Counted from the stretch's first letter, positions 10,994 through 23,523 are shown. The stretch is DNA of 64,000 nt from Mantis religiosa (GCA_030765055.1 CM060947.1:225816456-225880455), one strand, 5' to 3'. Numbers and translations are program-made. The notes: a model not told the origin generated them from the letters alone.

Positions 10994-11245
10994 AATAACG
11001 TAATGTGTAGTGTTTAACGCCCGCTTTTACTACATACGGCACCGCAAGCGATGACACTGATGATACATGAGATGAACATGGAGCACCGGTGGTATGAGAT
11101 GGCAGGGGAAACCGGAGATCCCGGAGAAAACCCGCCCCAGCGCCATGTTGTCCACCACAAATCTCACTTTGCGGTAGCCTGGGATCGAACCCGGGCCGCC
11201 TTGGTGAGAGCCAATCGGCCTAACCACTGAGCCACGGCGTGGCCT
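10994..11245 (-). mobile_element. SINE-A, full length
   Basis: On the minus strand it runs GGCCACGCCGTGGCTCAGTG to the 3' end GCGGGCGTTAAACACTACAC, with box B GGTTCGATCCC. Its target duplication is an exact 11-bp repeat, ATGAAGTAATT, at 10,983-10,993 and 11,246-11,256. Confidence 0.93.
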
Positions 11246-11758
11246 ATGAAGTAATTTGACAACAATACATGACATAAGGGATAATATCTTAACATTGCTC
11301 CTCAATAAGAGATTAGCTTCTCTCCCTTCCTGCCACATTCAACAGATAAACAAGGCAGACAATTGCTGTCGTTCCTCGTTTGTAATGCTAAGATTACATA
11401 GACATATTTCAGTATCCACCAAATAAAATATAAATATATTACCAACTGAGTTATACCAGACAATGATATCAATCGCTTTCATAGGTGTATTTCACTTACT
11501 AGAAATCCATAATGGCATCTATAGATTCGTTGCTGCTTTTCAAAAGGAAAATATTTAATAAAACCAAAGCTCAAAAATGAGAATGCACACGGTTTTTATA
11601 CCTGAAGAAGAGACTCATTGTATGTTCCTGGAAGTGAATAAATAAAGATTAAGCTGGAATGTAACTGTTAATGTCCTGTGCACTATATTTTCTTCCAGAT
11701 CTAGCAGCATATTCCTTCAATTCGTAAACATAATACTGTATCAATCATAGGTCATGAA

Positions 11759-12397
11759 CCGAGCGGAATGAATCAGGCGGTTTCGTCTGTGGCCCGCATT
11801 TGAGTGGCCCGTGTTCGATTCCCGTGGCCGACCTACCTGAACCATGGGGTTTTTCGGGGTTTTCCCGGACCGCTAGGCGAATGCTGGGTAGGTTAATTAC
11901 ATCCACCAAATTTCCTGTCCCTCCATTTCATCTCCTGTATCCTTTATTATCATCTCTCATCTGGTGGTCTGTTTCAAGGTAGAAGTGTCGGCGGGTGTCT
12001 CGGTGGTGCATGGCAGGATGATATGCTCTGAGGAAAACTACTTTTTCCTCCGCTAGGTCGGTTGCCGGTCTCCGCTACTCTGCTGGGACCATTTCGGGTC
12101 CCCAGGCAGGGACCTATGGGGCTCGGATCGACTGCTTGGAAATATTGGAACTCGGCTGCTGGGCTCGTTGCCATCCCGCTGTATGGGAACGTGTCCGTTT
12201 TCCTGGCCTGTCGGGGGAAGTCTCTTTCCAAGTAAACTGTAGGGACTGTGTCCTCTTTACTGTCGTGGATCCTTGGGTCGGCCGCCCTTTGTCTCTTTCA
12301 CCTCATCCTTCCTACCAGGGGTGCCCCCACTTGCGGGCATAGGAACAATGGGCCCAGCATGGTGGCCTACGTAATGAAATTCCAATCCCCAATCCCC
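11759..12397 (+). mobile_element. SINE-C, full length, about 640 bp
   Basis: A tRNA-like head (TCAGGCGGTTTCGTCTGTGG, then box B GTTCGATTCCCGTGG) leads into a long non-coding body: GGTTTTTCGGGG, GCTAGGCGAATGCTGGGTAG, CATGGCAGGATGATATGCTC, TCGGTTGCCGGTCTCC, then CTTCCTACCAGGGGTGCCCC and a 3' end AATTCCAATCCCCAATCCCC. It is flanked by an exact 10-bp repeat, AGGTCATGAA, at 11,749-11,758 and 12,398-12,407. Short frames inside it are not conserved between copies, so I treat it as non-coding. Length is unusual for a SINE. Confidence 0.88.
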
Positions 12398-12700
12398 AGG
12401 TCATGAAAAAGCCGTCTTTGTAGTCGCCTCCAATAAAGAACTTTGATTGCATATCAAGTCTAGCTTTAAAACATTACCTTATCTTATGATGTACATTCTA
12501 ATTCAAAGGTCATTTGATTCGTTTGATTTCCTTGAATACGTTTAACAGCAGTGGTTATAAAATGGAAAATATAGTATTTCAGATCTTTCACAAGCAACAC
12601 TTTGAAGAACGAAAGTAAATTAAATGAGAGAAAGAGAAATACTCGGCAAGGCTCAAAATTAGAACATTTTTTTAACGTCTTCCATTGTGAAGATAAGCGC

Positions 12701-12875
12701 AGGGCCATAGAGCTTAGCTACCTCATATTCATATTTCAGGATAAAGGAAACCCCGAATAAAACCTTATTAAGGTAACCCAACCGACCGAGATTCGAACTC
12801 GGAACCTCTTGAATGGGAGGCAAACTTTGAACCTCTTCTCAAACGGGAGTAACAACTTGCTGCGTTGCTACTGAG
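12701..12875 (-). mobile_element. SINE-B fragment with disrupted head
   Basis: On the minus strand the SINE-B body and box B (AGTTCGAATCTCGGTC) are present, but the head is interrupted by a short duplicated piece (CTCTTGAATGGGAGGC followed by CCTCTTCTCAAACGGGAG on the plus strand). The 3' end is missing. Confidence 0.7.
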
Positions 12876-13900
12876 CCATATACATATTACACTTATTGAC
12901 AGTGTAGCAAATGCGTGCTTGTATAATTGAGGCGATATCACTGGCGTACTGGCCCAAATTTACTTTGGCTTATTGCACATAATCATTCGCTCTGAGATCA
13001 TGTGTTCTATCTCGATGTTCCTCCAACACTCCACTATAACCCTATAAGTTGTTCGGTCGAATTCTGAAACATTCTGTATATTAATCACGAAAAAAATATA
13101 TATACATAGTTTTCTATAGAAACGTATACTCGTATTCTGTTATTTGAAGGAACTGAAATAATAATCAACGGGTACTTTAAAAAGTATGTATTTATCACAA
13201 GCAAATGAGAGACAAATTATAGCATTCGGGGGGTTAGTTCCCATCTATAAAGTTAAGACTATTACATGAAGATAGCATGAAATATACAGGGTATGCTTCC
13301 TTGCGTTAGATATTTGCTTTATCTGGCGGGTTCAGTTCCTTTATTTTGTTAACACCTGGTCATTTTAAATCACTTAAATATTTTTTATCTTCACACAGGT
13401 ATCCAGTTTTCAATGAATTGTTCCAGAAACAAAAAGCTGCTGAGAAAGAGAATCCATCTGTGTATGCTAACTTCACTGACACCTAGGATTAAACAAAATA
13501 AAATATTTTTTTAAACCAAAAACAAATAAAATAAAATATCTAAAATTCTTTCTAGATAATATGCAAGACAATTATTTTGTTCTCCAAACAAACATTCAAA
13601 AACTTAAATATATTTAAAGATAAGTATTTCTATATTTTAAGTCATAGTTACGGATGTACAATTATAAATACTGCTGAGAAAAACACGAAAGATAAAGTAA
13701 TTTAATTTGAGGTGCATATGCAAAGCTTTCTTCAGGACATTTATTAATAGTTACTGATGAATGATAAGACCAGTTCATTTTGACCTTAAGTGCATAGTGG
13801 GAAATAAATACCTAGAGAAGTTTTGATTTCACGCAAAATTTGGATATTAAAATTTCATTGGAAATATTGAAGTCCATTTAATTAAAAAAAACATATTTTC
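12876..13900. other. AT-rich, nothing recognised
   Basis: No frame above about 75 codons and no shared repeat was seen before the GT array. Confidence 0.4.
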
Positions 13901-13938
13901 AGTAATAGGTGTCTGTGTCTGTGTGTGTCTGTGTGTGT

Positions 13939-14728
<790 letters not shown>

Positions 14729-14802
14729 TTCTTAAGTTTTTCATCGTTCAACAATGTGAAACGAAATATAGAAATTACCACTCATCTAGTTACCCTTTAT
14801 AT

Positions 14803-15230
14803 TGTAACAGGAGCGTTGGAGCACCCTGTAACCAGCTGGGAACGGAAGGTAGGGGAGGACCGCGTTAGCCACACCTCTCCCTCGTTTGTCTTATAGTGGT
14901 GACAGACAGAGTCAGTCAGTCAGTTGTGCTGTGTTGAGTTGGTCGGTCAGTTAGTGAGACAGTCGCAGTTCTTGGTGTAAGAGTTAGTCAGTGACGTGTT
15001 AATGAACGAGAAGATTGTGCAACGGAAGACTGTACGAACCGTGTATGAGTATCGGAGTTGATGTAATCGCGAGTACAAGTGAAGTTGTAACGGACGAACT
15101 GGTGAATCGTAATTGGTGTATTACGTAATTTTGTGTAATTGGCAAGAGTTAAACTGTAAGTCGGTAGAAATAAAGCACATTTTGGAGTGGTGTAATTGGA
15201 CTTTTTATTTCACGAACCCACAAAGTCACA
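14803..15230 (+). repeat. 5' LTR
   Basis: TG...CA ends. It contains the polyadenylation signal AATAAA (about 15,169) and the initiator-like run GAGTCAGTCAGTCAGTTG (about 14,910). Compared with the related LTR at 43,382 it lacks about 130 bp of U3, including the TATA box, just upstream of that run. Confidence 0.95.
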
Positions 15231-15275
15231 CTGGTGTCAGGAAGCGGGAAGATAACATCACCGAACATTACAACC

Positions 15276-16382
15276 ATGGACGCGAAATTGGAGAAAATTT
15301 TAGAGATGATGACGGAAATGACGGCGGAACTGAGAGAAATGAGGACGGCAACTGAAAAGCTCGCTGCAAAAACAGAAGCGGCTAAAGACAACATCACCGA
15401 GAAGATGCAACAAATGAAGGCCGAGTTAACCACGGAAACGAGAGCAGCGAATGACGGTCTGGCTACCGAAATGAAGGTGGCGAACGAGGCTCTCGCCGCA
15501 AAGTTTGAGGAACGTTTGGCCGGCGTGAGGGATGACGTCGCGAACCTGGGCAAACGGAAGGATCAAGTAGACGACCGCCTTAATGATTTAGAGGAAAAGG
15601 CCGACAACATCGCAAAACCCCTCACCCGCCTGACGGAGGAAAACCGGCCTTATGTGTGGACGGAGGACGCCGAAGACGCTTTCCAGCACCCGAAGGGGAC
15701 CCTGTGCAGTGCTCCAATTTTGGGTTTCCCACAACCGGGTGGTGCCTTCATTGTGGACACCGACGCTAGCGACCATTACATTGGAGGTGTCCTACCGCAG
15801 ATCCAGGACGGCCATGAGCGCACAAGAGTGGAAGAGAAGGAGCGTGCCGCAGCAGTCCGAGTAGTTGTGGCAGTGCCTGCTGAAGGCTGGGATAGCGCAG
15901 GCCTGAGGAGGGAGCAGCTGGCGGGCGCAGACTTGGGGCCACTCTTGAGGGAAGTGGACGCAGGGACGAGACCAACCTGGGAGGACATCGCACCGAGGAG
16001 CGCCACCTACAAGTCGCACTGGGCAAAATGGGACTCGTTGAAGACCAGAGTGGGCGTGCTGTTCCGGGTATGGGAGTCACCCGATGGGAAGGCGCAGAGA
16101 GAACAGTTGGTACTTCCCCGGAGCAAGGTCCCGGAAGTCTTGGAGGAAGTGCACGCCGGTACTTCAGGAGGACACCTGGGAGCGAACCGAATGATTCACA
16201 AACTACGGCAGCGCTACTTCTGGCTGAGACTCCGAGCAGATGCTGGTGGTACACCTGGACCGCCTCGCACGCTGCGATGGGGCTGTTCGGGGCGAACAGC
16301 TTTGAGAAGGGAGCAGTGTAACAGGAGCGTTGGAGCACCCTGTAACCAGCTGGGAACGGAAGGTAGGGGAGGACCGCGTTAG
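15276..16382 (+). CDS. Chimeric gag-like/RNase H/integrase protein of the LTR mini-element
   Basis: I start at the ATG at 15,276 because it is the first after the primer site and sits in a good context (ACAACCATGG); the frame is open upstream to 15,234. It gives 368 residues. Residues 1-113 are a charged, Ala-rich predicted coiled coil (repeated heptad-like EKLAAKTEAAKD, ANEALAAKFEE), gag-like in style. About residue 125 the protein becomes Ty3/gypsy pol: WTEDAEDAF, LCSAPILGFP, then VDTDASDHYIGGVL with the first RNase H aspartates. The RNase H body is then lost. From about residue 250 it is the region before and including the integrase N-terminal zinc module (VHAGTSGGHLGANRMIHKLR, RQRYFW), with the second histidine pair visible and the cysteines lost. 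The last 20 or so residues read into the 3' LTR, where the stop lies. All junctions keep frame. No catalytic enzyme can result. Whether it is translated or used as a Gag is unknown. Confidence 0.7.
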   Translation: MDAKLEKILEMMTEMTAELREMRTATEKLAAKTEAAKDNITEKMQQMKAELTTETRAANDGLATEMKVANEALAAKFEERLAGVRDDVANLGKRKDQVDDRLNDLEEKADNIAKPLTRLTEENRPYVWTEDAEDAFQHPKGTLCSAPILGFPQPGGAFIVDTDASDHYIGGVLPQIQDGHERTRVEEKERAAAVRVVVAVPAEGWDSAGLRREQLAGADLGPLLREVDAGTRPTWEDIAPRSATYKSHWAKWDSLKTRVGVLFRVWESPDGKAQREQLVLPRSKVPEVLEEVHAGTSGGHLGANRMIHKLRQRYFWLRLRADAGGTPGPPRTLRWGCSGRTALRREQCNRSVGAPCNQLGTEGRGGPR

Positions 16383-16744
16383 CCACACCTCTCCCTCGTT
16401 TGTCTTATAGTGGTGACAGACAGAGTCAGTCAGTCAGTTGTGCTGTGTTGAGTTGGTCGGTCAGTTAGTGAGACAGTCGCAGTTCTTGGTGTAAGAGTTA
16501 GTCAGTGACGTGTTAATGAACGAGAAGATTGTGCAACGGAAGACTGTACGAACCGTGTATGAGTATCGGAGTTGATGTAATCGCGAGTACAAGTGAAGTT
16601 GTAACGGACGAACTGGTGAATCGTAATTGGTGTATTACGTAATTTTGTGTAATTGGCAAGAGTTAAACTGTAAGTCGGTAGAAATAAAGCACATTTTGGA
16701 GTGGTGTAATTGGACTTTTTATTTCACGAACCCACAAAGTCACA
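16317..16744 (+). repeat. 3' LTR
   Basis: Same 428-bp sequence as the 5' LTR as far as I can compare by eye. The stop codon of the internal ORF (16,380-16,382) lies inside it, which is unusual. Confidence 0.95.
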
Positions 16745-16884
16745 ATATGTAATATCGTTTTTTTTTTTTTTTTTCAAATTTTGTTTCCTGATTTAACAAT
16801 TCTGATTAAACTATCATACACCTGAGATATTTTCATGCAAAATGAAAGCTTTATTTGAAGTTTTGGAAGTGTGGACTGGATTGG

Positions 16885-17260
16885 ATTTAATTGGCTTGTA
16901 CTACGGAGAGGATTCGGCACGGAGTTCCAGGCTTGGTCTCTTGTACCTATGCCCTAAGTGGAGCATCTCCGGGAGAAAGGATGAGGCAAGAGGAGAAAGA
17001 AAGCCGACTTATGGAGTCGCGACAGTGCAGAGTACAGGGCTTCCCTCTTATCGTACTCCTCAAACGGCCCACGGACGGACCGGAGAACGTCCTTCTGGAG
17101 GAGAAGATATGTACCATGAGCATATCATCCTATCATGCAACGCCGAGACTCGCACCAACACTGCTACCCTAAAACAGAGCACCAAATGAGAGATGAAATA
17201 GAGGGACATGAAAAGGTTGGCCGCGGGAATCAAACCCACACCTCCGGAATGCGGGCCACA
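16885..17260 (-). mobile_element. SINE-C, rearranged or truncated
   Basis: On the minus strand it shows box B (GTTTGATTCCCGCGG), GGAATGCGGGCCACA in the head (plus-strand view), CATATCATCCTATCATGC, and the CATCCTTTCTCCCGGAGATG body. About 250 bp of the internal SINE-C body is missing compared with 11,759-12,397. No target duplication found. Confidence 0.7.
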
Positions 17261-17960
17261 GACTTGTTTCTGCTTTTCTACAATAGAATGTTATTGGCAT
17301 CCTGTTTTTTATCTTTTAAATACCAATAAATAAGAATTTCAAACCAGGACATAGTGATTAATAGTTAAAAGATTTCAGAATAATTTATGGCCTGTTGTAC
17401 GTAAAAGGAAATACGAAAAAATGGCAGAAATGTCTATCCCTGTTAATGTGACCAGATAGTGTAACAGTAAATTTTAAGAATATTTTCGAGAGAGTACCTC
17501 AATGTAAAACATCAGTTTTCTAGTTCACAGTTTGGAATTATAGTTCTTTCAACACAGATGTTAGATTTTGCAGAAATTCGCAATTCTTTCACACGCATTT
17601 ATAGACATTTTGGAAAAATAACTTCCAAAGTGTGTGCCTAAAAGTCAATTCAGACCCTAGAGAACCGCGAACACTTAATGAAAAGCATAATCTGAAATTG
17701 GGTCTAAATATGTTATTGTCATACGTAGAACGTTCATAAAACTGATATTACTAAAAAGGGAAGTTGTTTTACAAATTGCATAAATAGCGGCACTGGCAAA
17801 TACACTCCATACGGAGCATGACTTGTTTTACCTTAAACCCTCAAGGTACATTACTTTGTTTGCTTCAACACAAAAAGTTAGATATAATTAATTAGAAATA
17901 AAGTGTATCCTTTACTTAGTTATTTATATTCTTCTAAAAGGAAATCCCATTTTAAATGTT
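17261..17960. other. AT-rich, nothing recognised
   Basis: No long frames and no shared repeat seen between the SINE-C and the solo LTR. Confidence 0.4.
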
Positions 17961-17965
17961 CGTAT

Positions 17966-18413
17966 TGTCACTCAGGCATTGTTGTGCTCCGGCCGCAGCC
18001 GCAGCCGGTGCGTGGGCAAGCGCTGAACGCTTGCGGAGAGAGAGAAAGAAACAAAAAGATAAAAGAAACAGATATGTCTGGATAGTTCCATCTTTGTCTC
18101 GCTGTGTCACGAGCGATCGACTGCATTTTAGAACACTGGAGGTATAAAAGCTTGCAAAGTGTCAGTTACTAGTAGTTATTGACTTACAGCTGTGCAGTAA
18201 TTGTGAGTGTGTCGACATTTGAAGTACACCGCAGTGATTTCTTTTGTTTGTTTACGTGTGTCAGTGGCACGAGACGACCTTGAAGACTGCTGTTTTGTAT
18301 GTCACGTAATTTTTCTGCTACAAGTGATGTACCAAGTTACTGTTTACTGCAATAAAGAGCACTTTGAATCTCTGCAAACAAGACGTTTAATTTTACGAAC
18401 CCACAAAGTCACA
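17966..18413 (+). mobile_element. Solo LTR related to the 14.8-kb element, 448 bp
   Basis: It begins TGTCACTCAGG and ends with the same terminus as the young element (ACGAACCCACAAAGTCACA). Inside, it has a consensus TATA box TATAAAAG (18,143-18,150), a downstream TCAGTT initiator (about 18,162) and AATAAAGAGCAC (about 18,352) matching the AATAAAGCAC of the young LTR. The flanks are GTAT (17,962-17,965) and ATAT (18,414-18,417), i.e. the ATAT duplication with one change. No internal region is present, so it is a solo LTR left by LTR-LTR recombination. The middle part is largely unlike the other two LTRs, so it is a separate subfamily. Confidence 0.8.
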
Positions 18414-18420
18414 ATATCTC

Positions 18421-18969
18421 TCAGAAAAGAACTATTCTGTTCAATAGTGAAGTAACCTGTTCTGAGATTAGTCTGCGCACATCGGGTGGCTGAAGTCGTT
18501 GGGGCATGGACTCGTGAACGGGTCATCTGCTGTTAATATCCCGCCAATTCAGTTCTCCCCGATAGGTTTTTCGTAAACTTTTCTCAGTTCTCGTAATTTT
18601 CCTTTCCAAATTATTATTTTCATGGATCATTGGTGCCACCACCTATGGGGTAAAATGGCATAACAGAGTGCGTTAAAGCCTGCTGTATTAACACACATAC
18701 ACATACTTATTTAATCACTGTATAATATGAGCCCTTACGCGTTTTAAATTCTGAAAGATAGTGCAATTTTATTAACCAAGTGATATATAATAAGTGTTAA
18801 CGTTAATATGAAAGCTTGAATTCAAATAAGGGTTTCTTGAAGGCTTCTTCAAGAAGTCATGCCTGGTAGTCATGCATAAGATAGAAATAATAAACCAGTT
18901 AAAAAGCTGAAAACTACATGCATTTTAGGTGAATTTACAGATATAATAAACATATAATATATTGAACCC
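18421..18969. other. No recognisable feature
   Basis: Short frames only. GCTTGAAGGCTTCTTCAAGA-type inverted words at about 18,836-18,858 could form a small hairpin, but nothing else supports a function. Confidence 0.35.
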
Positions 18970-19132
18970 ATAGCTCAGAGCACCTTCTAGAGTCCCAGGT
19001 TCAATTCGTGGCTGGAGTGGGGGAACAAACCTACCTGCAATTCAAACTTTACGAGTTCACACCATAAGCGATATGTTCAAGAGGAGAACTGTATCCGATA
19101 TGATCATTGCAGTAAAAGGCGGGGTATAAATT
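18970..19132 (+). mobile_element. SINE-F, short form
   Basis: Head CCATAGCTCAGAGCACCTTC with box B GGTTCAATTCGTGG at near-tRNA spacing, then CGATATGTTCAAGAGGAGAA, CCGATATGATCATTGCAGTA and the shared 3' end AAGGCGGGGTATAAATTG. Compare the longer copy at 7,472-7,800. Confidence 0.7.
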
Positions 19133-19840
19133 GTTTTGTTCCTATCACAGTCCTAAAGCGACTCAATATGGCACAAATCTCATTAAGTTGATTTAAGCCC
19201 TATTTGCTTGAGAGACGACAAAGCAGTCGTGGCAGATACGACGTGGTATAAATGCGTTAGACCCAATATACCAAATTGCAAATAACGTAGTACAGTGTAG
19301 CGACGATTCGAGGTACCGTCAAATGGGTCACCTAAGGAAGTGCTCTAATTGGTCATTTGCACCGGAAAAAGTCACCCGCTTGCTGTGACTTAAAAACAGC
19401 TTTTATTGCCTTTGTACATTAAACAGACATGCGGTCAAATAGTTGTCATTATGGATATACAAAATAGTGTTAATTTCACAATTATTTCTAAACTCACTAT
19501 ACATAAGTATATTTTATGTAACTATTTCATGTTAGTCATGATTAATCATTTTTTTGGCCAAATGGTTAGAGGGGAGAGAAAGCCGTATCGATAGTGAGAT
19601 CTTGAAACACGTGCTACGCCTCAGTTGGTCTTGAAATTTCTTGATGGCACCGCGAGAAACAACTAAATAGCGACGGCACTTTGGAAATGACAAGGACAGT
19701 ATTAAAAGATATGTCATAAATGTCAAGATTATTTGAAACAAATGTGCATTTTAAATAAATTTACAGAATTTTATGTAATATGGTTCTTGCATTTCTCACG
19801 TTCCGCCCTTTATACAAAATTACACAGAACTTCTTCACTT
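19133..19840. other. No recognisable feature
   Basis: AT-rich with short frames. Nothing shared with other parts of the window. Confidence 0.35.
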
Positions 19841-20055
19841 CAGCGACTCAGTGTAGGTGGTAGGTGTGTCTGTCCTCTTTCAAGACGTTCCAAGCTCGAA
19901 TCCCACCAGAGTGGGTTATCTGGACAAGGCTTTTACAGGATTTTCTCTCATCCTGAAAGATGAACGTAGGGTAACTCTAAGCTCTGTGGACTCTGGACTC
20001 ATTTGCGGATCATTTCATTAATTTCATTCATCATCCGGTATGACTTAACAATGCA
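19841..20055 (+). mobile_element. SINE-B, diverged
   Basis: A degenerate head (GTAGGTGGTAGGTGTGTCTG), box B AGCTCGAATCCCACC, GGTTATCTGGACAAGGC, then GGGTAACTCTAAGCTCTGTG, and the 3' end CCGGTATGACTTAACAATGC. Confidence 0.75.
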
Positions 20056-20418
20056 GGTGGAAGAAAAAGCAGTTCATTGAAAATTACACTAAGATATTTG
20101 TGTTTTATTGAATATTTAGTGACAATTTTTAGAATGGGGTAGATGTCACATTTCCTCTCTTTCTTTCTCTCACACACACAAACACACACATATGAAATTT
20201 TAACTTTTTCCCATTTAAAGAACCGAAAAGTATATTTCCGCTGAAATTGCTACATCTTTTTAATAACTGAAATACAGAACTTCCACTTCCTTCTATAAGT
20301 AGATGACAGAAAAGTAAAACGACGCAATTTTTTAATTTATCTCCACTGTTTATAAGTAGAGAATGCCTCTCCTTACAATCATTATACAATATATTGATAC
20401 GAATTGGATTTCTTTCCT

Positions 20419-20650
20419 CAATTTACGACCTCCAACGTTAAGTCATATCGGACGATGAATGAAATGGGTGAAATGATGCTCAAATGAGTCCAGGGTCCAG
20501 AGAACTTAGAGTTACCCGACATTTGTCTTTCAGGATAAGGGAAACCCTGTAGAAAACCTTATCCAGATAACTCACCCTGACCGAGATTCCACCTCGGGAC
20601 CTATTGAACGTGAGGCAGATACGTTACCGTCTACGCTACCGAAGCGAGCA
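20419..20650 (-). mobile_element. SINE-B, full length
   Basis: On the minus strand it runs from TGCTCGCTTCGGTAGCGTAG through a box B with one change (GGTGGAATCTCGG) and GGGTAACTCTAAGTTCTCTG to the 3' end ACTTAACGTTGGAGGTCGTA. Confidence 0.88.
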
Positions 20651-22600
20651 GGGTTTGGATAACCCTGCTATGATCCAGTATACAGCATTTAACACACTGT
20701 AAACTCATACAGGTGTAGCTACATATATTTAACTTTATTTTTATCAATTCATCGGGATAAATATAGAATTATAAAAAGTATCCTCTCCCAGCTTAAAATA
20801 TTACTTATGTCAATATTAACGGCATGAACGGTACAATTTTTAACACGCTGAAGAAACAAAAGGCATTACATTAACGCGTTCTGATATTTCTGTTGGACAT
20901 AGTAGTTATTTATATATATTTAGGAAGAAACAGTTTGATAAAATACGTTAAATTTCAGCGAAAATGGTTTTTTTTTTTCTGAAACAAATTCATAATTATA
21001 CACAATTTTATTGAATTTCCACGTTAATGCCTCCGTTTTAGCACTTAACATGTTTATTTTTCGGCAATAGTATTATTCTTATTATTATTACTAACACGAA
21101 AAAGCTCTAAGAACTTCAGAATAAGTAAAATATAATCTCCTTCGTGCTCTCTGCTTATTACAACTTTAGCTGAACTGTTTTAATTTAAATGGCTGAATAA
21201 TTTTAAAGTAGAGATGAACTCGTATATATGGTAACATATATTACGCAACCATTAAAGTATGGTGATAGTGTTAATATACAGTTGAACCTCAACATAAAAT
21301 GAATATAAAACATGTTTACTGTAATAGCGAAATGCCATATATGTTTTCGCAAATATTTTAAACTGTATTCAAAACATTATTTTAGGGTAGTTTCGAATTC
21401 ACTTATAAAACAAACACCCTATTTTCTGTAGCAGCTACTTATAACACTTGCGAAAGTATTCTACTTCACCCAAAACTTCTAGAAAAAAAAGCCAGCTTAA
21501 AAAAGGTCTGTGTATGTGTGTGCATGCGCGCGCTTACATGTCGCATAACTAAAAACAAAAATTCGGGTAAATAGCAAACTCGTATTAATTTAGCATCTAA
21601 GGATGCGACGCCAAGATTTTCATCAGGCAGTTGTTTTCCCTGATGTCACGGAAAAGGTAGAGTGTTCCAATGTCAGCTGAATATCACTTTTAGACTACTG
21701 TGGTTACATGCTACAACGAAATATGCAATGAAATCTCACAATAGGCAGGTATTTACCTTTATTAAAATGGAGCAGATAAAGAAATTGTCATTTACATAGG
21801 TTCTTATACCCGCAAAAGTTTTTAAACTTCTACAAACTTATAAAGTTATAAACTTCTACTTATAAAGCCTTATTTTTCTATCACTTTCAAGTAAGTCGAG
21901 ATAACTATGTGGGAAGTTTGTTATAGGCCCAGAGGGGATACGGGAAATCAAATGACAGTCAAATGTTTCAAGAACACGCTATTGTATGTTGTCCTTGAGA
22001 TACCGTACATCTGAATATGACATCACTTCGAAACACAATAAATTAATGAAAAATTAAAACAGATAGCAACGAATATCAGGAAACCTGTTATTTGAAAGAA
22101 ATTGTTAGGTTAATTGTATGGCAAGGTGTTGTCTTATGTCTAATGATTTACCCATTATACAAAATTATATAATTATACGTTTTATAAAATCAAACTTTTC
22201 TAAAAAATATTCCACATAAAGGGCTATTTGCGACGGATAATTTTCTGCAATATCTTTGTCACCTTATTTTTTAGTGAGCTTTAGTAGTAAGTTTGGTTTT
22301 TATCCAATTTTTCTTATTTGCATTTTGTGGCTGACACACCCGTAAAGATTTCCCAAAATTGTTTTGCACTTTATTCAGAGAACCCCTCATCATATATTTT
22401 CTGGAAATCTCGGTAACAAATATGTAATCTCTTATTTCCTCTACTTAGAATATACAGAGAAAATAATAAACATGCGTAAAATTAGTTTATAAAAGACATG
22501 TAAAAATAAATTCAGTGACTTGAGAATTTATATGAGAAAGACATATCAGCTGTTTAATTTTGTGCCAATTTATCTTGTGCTGCCCCATTTGACAGTAGCA
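20651..22600. other. Long AT-rich stretch, nothing recognised
   Basis: About 2 kb without a frame above 60 codons, no tRNA box B and no transposase-like peptide. A short alternating purine-pyrimidine run (TGTGTATGTGTGTGCATGCG then CGCGC) lies at about 21,509-21,533. Confidence 0.4.
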
Positions 22601-23250
22601 TTTAACTGTTTTATTTAGTCTGCGTAGTAAGAATAGACTGGTGCAATTAGAGAATTGTTCTGTGAAGGGGGTAGACAGGTTAACAACCTACCTGAATGTG
22701 TGAGGAGGCCGCAAGAAAGGAAGATAAAAACCAGCGGAGGGCCGAGCATCCTATGCCTCATTCTCCTTGAACTCGGCGCGATAAGTTTACTCGCCTACAT
22801 GTGCGACTTAGGAGCACGACATTCTTTACGACACAATCCGCATAAGTGATCACAGCTGTCGATATCCAACTTGAACACCGGCGGAAGGCGTCCGTAGCGA
22901 GCGACGCTTGGCACGAGACTGCTGCGTCGCGGCGCGGCGCTTCTTAACTTCCCGTTAGTTCCGCTAGTAGCGCGTCAACAAACGTGATGTCGCTATGACG
23001 ACCAAGCAGGCGTAGCTGTGTCCACTTGCGCGCCGTTGGTAGGGTTGGGGGGGGGGGGGAACAAACCTCTGCCTCCTCCGTGATGAAATGACGAGCTTTT
23101 CGAGCAACAGGGGGATGTTTTCTTTTAAAAAATTCTGGTGAGGAAACCTGAGGTAATACCCTCGGGGTCCAGGAGTTCGCTTCCAACCGACTATAAAGAA
23201 GAGGTAAATCATCGACTCAGTTTACTAGCCGGTATTTTACCGCCCTGTGG
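22600..23250. other. CpG-rich island-like block, function unknown
   Basis: This 650-bp block stands out from the AT-rich sequence around it. It contains many CpG dinucleotides (for example GCGTCGCGGCGCGGCGC at about 22,923) and a run of 13 G at about 23,047. It could be a promoter-associated island or a decayed element; frames of 80 codons on the minus strand have no recognisable domain. No transcription signal decides between these. Confidence 0.3.
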
Positions 23251-23523
23251 CATCAAAACAACTGCTCTCTACCACGTCTCCAGGTAGGTGAAGTATTGAA
23301 TTCCACTCAGAATTCGGTACCGAAAATTCGCCTTTTGAAGCCTAATGAGTCTACAGGAAAATGTGTTAGGTTCATATGATTTTCTCTGCTCTATTATTTA
23401 TTGGTGCATACATAAATTACTAACACGAAAGTTTGTTTTACTGTATAATTCACTTTAATTGAGATAAAAATGTTTAGAAATAGTCACATGACATGTTTCA
23501 TTATAAGCACAAAGGGAATGGAA

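Larger units (their letters stand above)
14803..16744 (+). mobile_element. Young Ty3/gypsy-type LTR mini-element, 1,942 bp
   Basis: Two 428-bp LTRs (14,803-15,230 and 16,317-16,744) begin TGTAACAGG and end AAAGTCACA, and I see no difference between them by eye. They are flanked by the 4-bp duplication ATAT (14,799-14,802 and 16,745-16,748). One base after the 5' LTR a primer-binding site TGGTGTCAGGAAGCGGGA (15,232) resembles the 3' end of tRNA-Leu with one extra base. A purine tract GAGAAGGGAGCA precedes the 3' LTR. The inside is only 1,086 bp and holds one chimeric ORF made of gag-like, RNase H and integrase pieces. It lacks protease, most of the reverse transcriptase and the integrase core, so it must be non-autonomous. 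Identical LTRs imply recent insertion. Confidence 0.95.
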
